Positions 57,457 to 58,605 of a DNA stretch of 58,605 nucleotides are shown here, one piece after another (position 1 is the stretch's first letter; each line of letters begins with the position of its first letter). A program made the position numbers and the translations under genes. The stretch is from positions 1 to 58,605 of the forward strand of contig JASJCI010000027.1 of NCBI GenBank assembly GCA_030066085.1, written 5' to 3'. Source of the DNA: Gammaproteobacteria bacterium (GTDB lineage Bacteria; Pseudomonadota; Gammaproteobacteria; GCA-001735895). The notes beneath the pieces are model-generated. The model had not been told where the DNA came from and made no database searches. It saw only the letters and a program-made list of their open reading frames with translations.

Positions 57457-58605
57457 TTGCTCGACAACCCGCCGCGAGAGTCGGAATCACGATCCTGGAC
57501 CTGGGTCGTCCTCGGTGTGGTCGTCATTTACGCGACCATACCGGTTGCGCGCGCGTTGCGCGAGCTGGTCGATCGCAGCCTCGGGCGCGAGATTTTCGTC
57601 CACCTCTGCCTGCTGCTGGTGGCCGTGGCCGCGGTTTTCGCCTGGCGCAGCCTGCGTCGGCGGCGCCTCGGCCGGGGCGCCGGCCTGTCGCTTGTGCTGG
57701 TGCTGATCCTGTTTGCCGGCCTGATCTTCTACCTGCGCGCGATCCCGGAAGAAGCCCTGCACGTCGCCGAGTACGGCGTGCTGAGCCTGCTGATCTACCG
57801 CGCGCTGACTCACCGGGTGCGCGATTACAGCATCTACCCGCTGAGCGCCCTGTTGACCGGAATGGTCGGCGTGATCGACGAATACGTGCAGTGGGTGGTG
57901 CCGTCGCGCTACTTCGACGTCGACGATATCGAACTCAATTTTGTCGCCGGCCTGCTGGCGCAGATCGGCCTGGCCGCGGGCCTGCGGCCACGGCTCGTGA
58001 TGCCGCGACCGGATCGCCGCAGTCTCGGCCGGCTTGCCTACCTGGCCGCGGCCGGCCTGGTGTTGCTGCTGGTCGCGTTCGTCAACACGCCGCAGCGCGT
58101 TAACTGGTACGCGCACAAGGTTCCGGGTCTCGAGTTCCTGCTCGACGGCAGTGCCATGATGGCGCAGTACGGTTACCGTCTGCGCAGTCCCGCCGGGGCC
58201 GAGTTTCGTTCGCGCTTCGACAGCCTGGAGCTGGCGGAGCTCGATCGTGAGCGCGGGATCGAGGTCGCCACGGTGCTCGATCGCTACATTCGTGGCGAGG
58301 GTTACCGCGAATTTCTCGCGCGTTACAGCATTATTCGCGATCCCTACGCGCACGAGGCCGGGGTACGCCTGTTCCGCCGTGAATTTCATATCGATCGCGC
58401 GCGCGAGCCCGATCGGGATGCGGCGGAGCACTACACGATCGCCTATTTCGAAAATCAAATCCTGCAGGCTTTTTTCACCAATGCGATCGAGAGATCGACG
58501 CACCGCTGGAGCGATGAAGTGGCGGCCGAGGTCGCCGCCGGCGCACAGCGCGATACCGCCTACCTGAGTCCGGTCAGCAGTGCGGTCATCACCCGCCTCG
58601 GGCAG
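57457..58605 (+). CDS. VanZ-family membrane protein, partial (runs off the right edge)
   Basis: 383 residues read so far, open at the window end. The likely start is TTG 57457, with CAGGGG seven bases upstream; no ATG precedes the first helix. The N-terminal part is VanZ-like: helices WVVLGVVVIYATIP, IFVHLCLLLVAVAAVFAW, LSLVLVLILFAGLIFYL, then the signature HVAEYGVLSLLIYRAL and GVIDEYVQWVVPSRYFDVDD before a further helix. A second, soluble domain of more than 170 residues follows (NTPQRVNWYAHKVPGLEFLLDG; FRSRFDSLELAELDRERGIEVA), which I do not recognise. VanZ proteins are linked to teicoplanin resistance or envelope stress in some bacteria, and otherwise uncharacterised. Divergent from the phosphoesterase gene with 50 bases between. 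Confidence 0.75.
   Translation, partial: MLDNPPRESESRSWTWVVLGVVVIYATIPVARALRELVDRSLGREIFVHLCLLLVAVAAVFAWRSLRRRRLGRGAGLSLVLVLILFAGLIFYLRAIPEEALHVAEYGVLSLLIYRALTHRVRDYSIYPLSALLTGMVGVIDEYVQWVVPSRYFDVDDIELNFVAGLLAQIGLAAGLRPRLVMPRPDRRSLGRLAYLAAAGLVLLLVAFVNTPQRVNWYAHKVPGLEFLLDGSAMMAQYGYRLRSPAGAEFRSRFDSLELAELDRERGIEVATVLDRYIRGEGYREFLARYSIIRDPYAHEAGVRLFRREFHIDRAREPDRDAAEHYTIAYFENQILQAFFTNAIERSTHRWSDEVAAEVAAGAQRDTAYLSPVSSAVITRLGQ

Noticed and set aside
57487-58503. A 338-codon minus-strand frame at the right edge
   Set aside because: Antisense to the VanZ-family gene, whose plus-strand frame has helices, VanZ signature residues and a ribosome site. The minus frame is Gln/His/Arg-rich without motifs.
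1-58605. tRNA, rRNA, riboswitch or integron/prophage features
   Set aside because: No tRNA cloverleaf, rRNA, attC-like, integrase or phage structural sequence was recognised by reading; a covariance search would be needed to exclude small RNAs.

Overview
The window is GC-rich, gene-dense DNA that looks like a free-living, probably marine gammaproteobacterium. The reasons are the proteobacterial gene families (MscK-like channel, BCCT carrier, TctABC, HD-GYP protein, many small DUF4136/DUF4124/DUF2845/glycine-zipper envelope proteins), purine-rich ribosome sites, and dispersed families of palindromic intergenic repeats. This is a judgement from gene content; no rRNA or tRNA gene was recognised and no species is proposed.

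Layout. 0-5.3 kb: two broken genes meeting head to head (a FadL remnant and the N-terminal part of an AraC-type regulator), two GrlR-like paralogues, a two-gene flavin/haem-b redox unit and small envelope proteins. 5.9-11.6 kb: a giant MscS-type channel, an AzlD remnant next to a palindromic repeat, PPK2 polyphosphate kinase and a small K+ channel. 12.3-17.8 kb: a BCCT transporter translationally coupled to a 35-residue membrane microprotein, then an octahaem cytochrome c with TPR tail. 18-25.7 kb: secreted and lipoprotein genes with several within-window paralogues, a divergent LpxC homologue lacking the catalytic metal site, two regulators/repair proteins. 26.5-32.7 kb: glyoxylate block (AEC carrier, serine/alanine-glyoxylate aminotransferase, fused GlcD-GlcF-type oxidase) and AzlCD. 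33.3-36.2 kb: HD-GYP sensor. 36.7-46.8 kb: tripartite tricarboxylate transporter, SYLF lipoprotein, gamma-butyrobetaine-type dioxygenase, TauE/SafE exporter, and a coupled acylating aldehyde dehydrogenase plus acyl-CoA ligase that recalls sulfoacetate (sau) gene sets. 47-58.6 kb: DUF547, PaaI thioesterase, a coupled TauD-like dioxygenase/DsbA-fold isomerase pair, a CNNM-type CBS protein, a split aconitase X, an aldo/keto reductase, a membrane adenylate cyclase with di-haem-like anchor and [2Fe-2S] domain, an exported phosphoesterase and a VanZ-family gene that runs off the right edge.

Two repeat families mark the window. One is a short AT-flanked element with core GGGGACGGAGGGATT, present in five clusters as direct copies closed by an inverted copy or as a near-perfect palindrome; it resembles the REP/REPIN-type elements mobilised by RAYT (Y1) transposases, but no such transposase lies here. 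The other is a GC-rich family (cores CCGCGGCTTGACCGCGG and CCCCGCGCAAGCGGGG) filling most larger intergenic gaps, once as a 272-bp tandem duplication that includes the end of an ada-like gene.

The points most worth follow-up are the probable LpxC pseudoenzyme next to an AraC regulator, the haem/iron-sulfur cyclase, the BCCT microprotein, the sau-like set lacking xsc, and the repeat elements that sit at the edges of gene remnants.
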